A stretch of 64,000 bases of DNA from Callipepla californica brunnescens (Eukaryota > Chordata > Aves > Galliformes > Odontophoridae), in the NCBI GenBank assembly GCA_023055505.1, contig JALIRH010000008.1, positions 3,162,001 through 3,226,000 of the forward strand, read 5' to 3'. The translations under genes were made by a program, and so were the position numbers. This document shows, one piece after another, positions 60,641 to 64,000 of the stretch. The notes below the pieces were generated by a model. The model saw only the letters and a list, made by a program, of their open reading frames with translations, was not told where the DNA came from and ran no database searches. Positions within the stretch are counted from its first letter, which is position 1. Each line of letters begins with the position of its first letter.

Positions 60641-63600
60641 CTGACTACTCTGAGATGCTGTCAAGGAAGCTGTCCCGCTGTCCTTGAGATGCTCTACTTC
60701 TGGTGGAACTCAGTGCTGTCAGCAGTCTAAATTTGCCTGTGGTCAGAAGGGTTGACCTGGTGCATTGCCTGACCTGTAGGACCTTAGGAGGAGGTAGATG
60801 CCCTCCTCACTCCCATCACCCTTACAAGAGGAGATGGACATCTCCAGTTTTTCGGTTATCCAAAGCAAGATCAGTAGTGCTGAAATGCATCCTCCTGCCC
60901 TATGAGACCAAAAGTTCACACGGGAGGTTTCTCTGTTCAGGAGGAAATAAACTCACCTGTGGAGCTGGGCTGTTGGCCTTGACCAGTTGTTGATCTCACC
61001 TCCGCCTGTGCTGCTGGAAATAGGAGAAAGCATTATTAGGCTCTTTCCTGGAACGGCTGATCAAAAATCACATTATGCTTCTCTTTCTGCCTGCCTCGTT
61101 TTAGGAGCCTGAGCTTCGAATGGCACGATGCTATGGGTCTGCATGCCCAGTACCAGGAAAAGCTGGTGGTGTCAGTTGTGCCCAGCTGAGCCCATTGCCT
61201 GCCCAGTGACCACAGCCACTCTCCTGTCCCCATGCTCCTGCCCAACACACATCTTTTGCTTAAAGGAGAGAGTAGATGTGCTGGGATTCAGCATGGCCAA
61301 AGTCGGTGGAAGGAGTATTGGTCACTAGGTTGTAAAGATACTGTTTTTAGCTTCTTTTTTTTTTTTTTCCTCTGGAAGGTATCTACATCTTTTCAGAGAG
61401 GTAAAGAGGAGAGCAAATTCAGCTGCAAACTACCATGCAGTGCTTTGTGGTGCCATGGCACTGGTTCCAATAAAGAATTCTTTTTTCACAACTTGTGCTC
61501 TTTATTGATGTGCTATTTCTGTAATTTTCCCAGTAATTACAGAACTTGGGAGGAAACACTGGTAATTCCTGTACCACCTCCCTCGTGCAACTTCTTCTGT
61601 AGCCTATCCTCTCCTATTCAGTGAGATCAGTGAAAGTTATTTGATATTTCCCATGCATCCCAGTATGCGGCAGAGCAGAAGTCCCATAGCAACTTAACTG
61701 AGCTCGGTGGGTTTATCTTCACCTCTGTTGCAGCAGCAGCAGCACAGCCTGCAAGGACAACACAGCCGTCAGCTCATGAGTTGGGAATGCACCTCTTGCT
61801 CTTCTGATCCACATCCCCAACGGCTTTAGGGTTACTTGTGCAAAGGAAGACCCAAACCCCTGGCACTGCACTGCTGTGTAAATGGGGAATGGTCCCTGTC
61901 CAAACATCTTCATCACCCTGAAAGTGTTGACTTCATTAAGAGTGGCACAGTGAGGGTGGCTGCACCCGAGGGCACCCTGAGCTGGAAGCCCATCTTCCCC
62001 AGCACACCGGGGTGCCATGGGTCCATGTGCTGGCACGCTGATGGCTCACCACGTCCTGAGCTCCCTGGAGAGCTTTGTGCTCCTTTCTGAAGACACAGCT
62101 AGCCTGTCCCGAACAGCAGCCAAATGTCAGTGGATTCAAATCGCTCGCAGCACCCCACAGCCAGCTCCGTGCTCTTTCCATCCACACTGGCTCAGATGAC
62201 AGGGCGTGCTAGCAAGCACCCCCCCTCCCCCCTCCTCGAGTATTATTATTATCGTTATTTATTTGTGTGGTGGCAGTGCCTAGGAACATCCCCCATGCAC
62301 CAGCAGCCTTCCACGTGGGACAGGTCATGCTAGGAGCACCGCTGTACACCGCAGGCACCCAGCACTGCTGCAATGCGAGCAAATGGGGCGGTTCAGTGAA
62401 AGCAGCAGGTCTGCAATTTAGCATAACAGGAGGGAATTGTTTCCCCTGGGTTTTGCTCTGCAAAGCCGGCTGTCTCAATCAGCTGGCTCCCGTTACGGTG
62501 TTTTTCAACTGTACAGAGACGAGCCAAGGACACATGCACGTAACGTGATCTAGGAAGATTCCCCGAGTGCCAGGAAGTTGGGGCCGCTCTCCCAGCCCCT
62601 GCACTGCCTGTCTCAGTATGGATGTGTGCTGGCTCTTCTCCGGAGCGGTGAGAGGAGCTTTTTGGGCTTGCTCATGCTTGTGGCTGTTTGCATGAATGCA
62701 GCAGGGGCTGTGCTCTTCTTCCCCAGGTTGTTTGCAAGACCCCAGTCTTTGCAAAGCCCCGTCCTTGCAGGTGGTTGCCCTTCCCGGTATACCTAGCTGC
62801 AGGAAGGCTGGCCAGCATGGCCATGCTCCCCATGGGCTGCACTCTGCCTGTTTGTCTCTAAACAGAGGAAGCCGCGGCACAACAACAGCAATGAGCACCA
62901 CCTGGTAACTGAGGAGCAGGGCACAACACAGCCCCCAGCACCACTGTGTGTGGCAGATCCTAGAATGGCTTAGATGGAGGACACCAGGGCCTGAGTGGGC
63001 TGGGGGTTTTGCTGAGGGGTCCCGGCCATGCCTTAACCCCTGAGCTGCCTGGAGTGCTGCCTGCCCTACAGCCACGTGGGATGCCCAGGTGGCATGGCCG
63101 CATCCCGGGGGCTGACAGCTTCCCCCAGCCAAGTCTCTGCGGCCATCTGCTCCGCGCCATGCCAGGCCGACGGCTGCGGCAAAGAGCGTGCGTGCCGCGG
63201 GGCACTGGGGATCTGGCAGTAACAGGATCTGCAGGGCTTCAGAGAGGAGCTGACTCCGTCTTTTCAGCTCTGCCTCATGTATATTTATCTGTGCGTAGGG
63301 ATAGAGAGGGCTGCAGGGTTTTGCTGGGATGGGATGGCTGAGTGGGGCGGCCTGGATCCCCTCGGCCTTTGGGCGATGCGGAGCTCCAGTGCTGTGGTAC
63401 TGCGAGGCTCTGGGATCCGTCCCTTCCTTCCTGCTCCCTGCCCCAGGGCAGAGCGGGGAAAGCAGGGCAGAAGGTCAGGCAGGAAATGCCTTGCTCAGAA
63501 ACGTGTCTTTTATCTGAAATGTGCACCTTGGCAATGCAGAAAAACGCCAGGGAAGGGCTTGCATTCAGTGCTATGCGATAGCTGTCAAATACCTGACTCC

Positions 63601-63673
63601 ACAGTTTGATTTCTGCCGGCTGAATTAACGCAGGCTGATGCAACGTTTTCTCTCGAGCCAGCTTGGATTCTTC

Positions 63674-63751
63674 TTTTATTTTATTTTATTTTATTTTATT
63701 TTATTTTATTTTATTTTATTTTATTTTATTTTATTTTATTATTTTTTTTTT
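63674..63751. repeat. (ATTTT)n pentanucleotide microsatellite
   Basis: About 13 nearly perfect TTTTA units followed by a pure T run of 10 or so. Likely length-variable between individuals. Confidence 0.97.
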
Positions 63752-64000
63752 CTCAGGACTATGCGTTATCAGGGACGGAAGCTTGGCAAAAAGATTGAAT
63801 GAGGGCTGCTGAGGTATAGGGTGCTGAGGACTCTGCAGCATGCTTCCAGTCTTGGGGACATCTGCATTGGGAGATTTCTAATATCCTGTCTTTGAGCCTC
63901 AGTCCTTTCACTTCTTTTGACTTGTGAAACATGTAAAGTCATTCCCGGCTCTGCCAAAAGGGCTTTACTTTGTGATCTAGCATGGGCCTGCTCAGAGCTG

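Larger units (their letters stand above)
57001..64000. other. Non-coding flank upstream of KY
   Basis: No conserved exon recognised in 7 kb on either strand. It contains the KY promoter region, CR1 tails at 58480-58640 and 60355-60640, and an (ATTTT)n tract at the right end. In human the next gene on this side is EPHB1, but I found no EPHB1 exon, so it would start beyond the window. An isolated plus-strand AATAAA at 61469-61474 has no gene I can attach to it. Confidence 0.6.

Noticed and set aside
61469..61474. AATAAA followed by T- and GT-rich sequence as the end of a gene
   Set aside because: No coding exon upstream on that strand; an isolated hexamer is expected by chance.
57001..64000. 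First exon of EPHB1, expected beyond KY from the human gene order
   Set aside because: No ephrin-receptor signal peptide or ligand-binding-domain sequence recognised on the plus strand.

Overview
This is a 64 kb piece of a vertebrate nuclear genome, most likely from a bird and probably a galliform such as chicken. The grounds are compact intron-exon genes with GT-AG introns, many 5'-truncated CR1 LINE tails ending in variants of ATTCTGTGAT, no Alu- or L1-like repeats, and proteins that align to human orthologues along almost their whole length. I assembled the genes by joining exons by hand. Reading frame is preserved across every junction, and the joined lengths fit the families: LIPH 451 residues, ANAPC13 74, TMEM41A 256, CEP63 708, KY 671.

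Layout. 1-15.2 kb (+): the last nine coding exons and 3' UTR of MAP3K13 (LZK). 16.4-17.9 kb (-): all of TMEM41A. 18.0-25.3 kb (-): all of LIPH, whose stop codon lies only about 50-65 bp from the TMEM41A start. 27.0-28.1 kb (-): ANAPC13, head to head with CEP63 (+, 28.2-43.5 kb) across a shared CpG-rich promoter. 45.4-57.0 kb (-): KY, tail to tail with CEP63. 57.0-64 kb: non-coding flank with two CR1 tails and an (ATTTT)n tract.

The genes do not form one pathway. They are a MAP3K of the axon-stress JNK route, an ER/Golgi VTT-family membrane protein, a secreted phosphatidic-acid phospholipase A1, an APC/C subunit, a centriole-duplication scaffold and a muscle transglutaminase-like protein. Layout links some of them: ANAPC13 and CEP63, both cell-division genes, share a divergent promoter; LIPH and TMEM41A are almost abutting in tandem; MAP3K13/TMEM41A and CEP63/KY converge.

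From general knowledge of the human map, MAP3K13-TMEM41A-LIPH lies at 3q27 and ANAPC13-CEP63-KY at 3q22. The 1.5 kb between LIPH and ANAPC13 is therefore a candidate evolutionary breakpoint. I found no prokaryotic-type system, CRISPR array, viral gene or clearly new gene family. The points worth a second look concern gene architecture: near-abutting genes, a 15-nt microexon, an odd CEP63 splice donor, a tandem splice acceptor, in-frame upstream starts in ANAPC13, and a strong inverted repeat.
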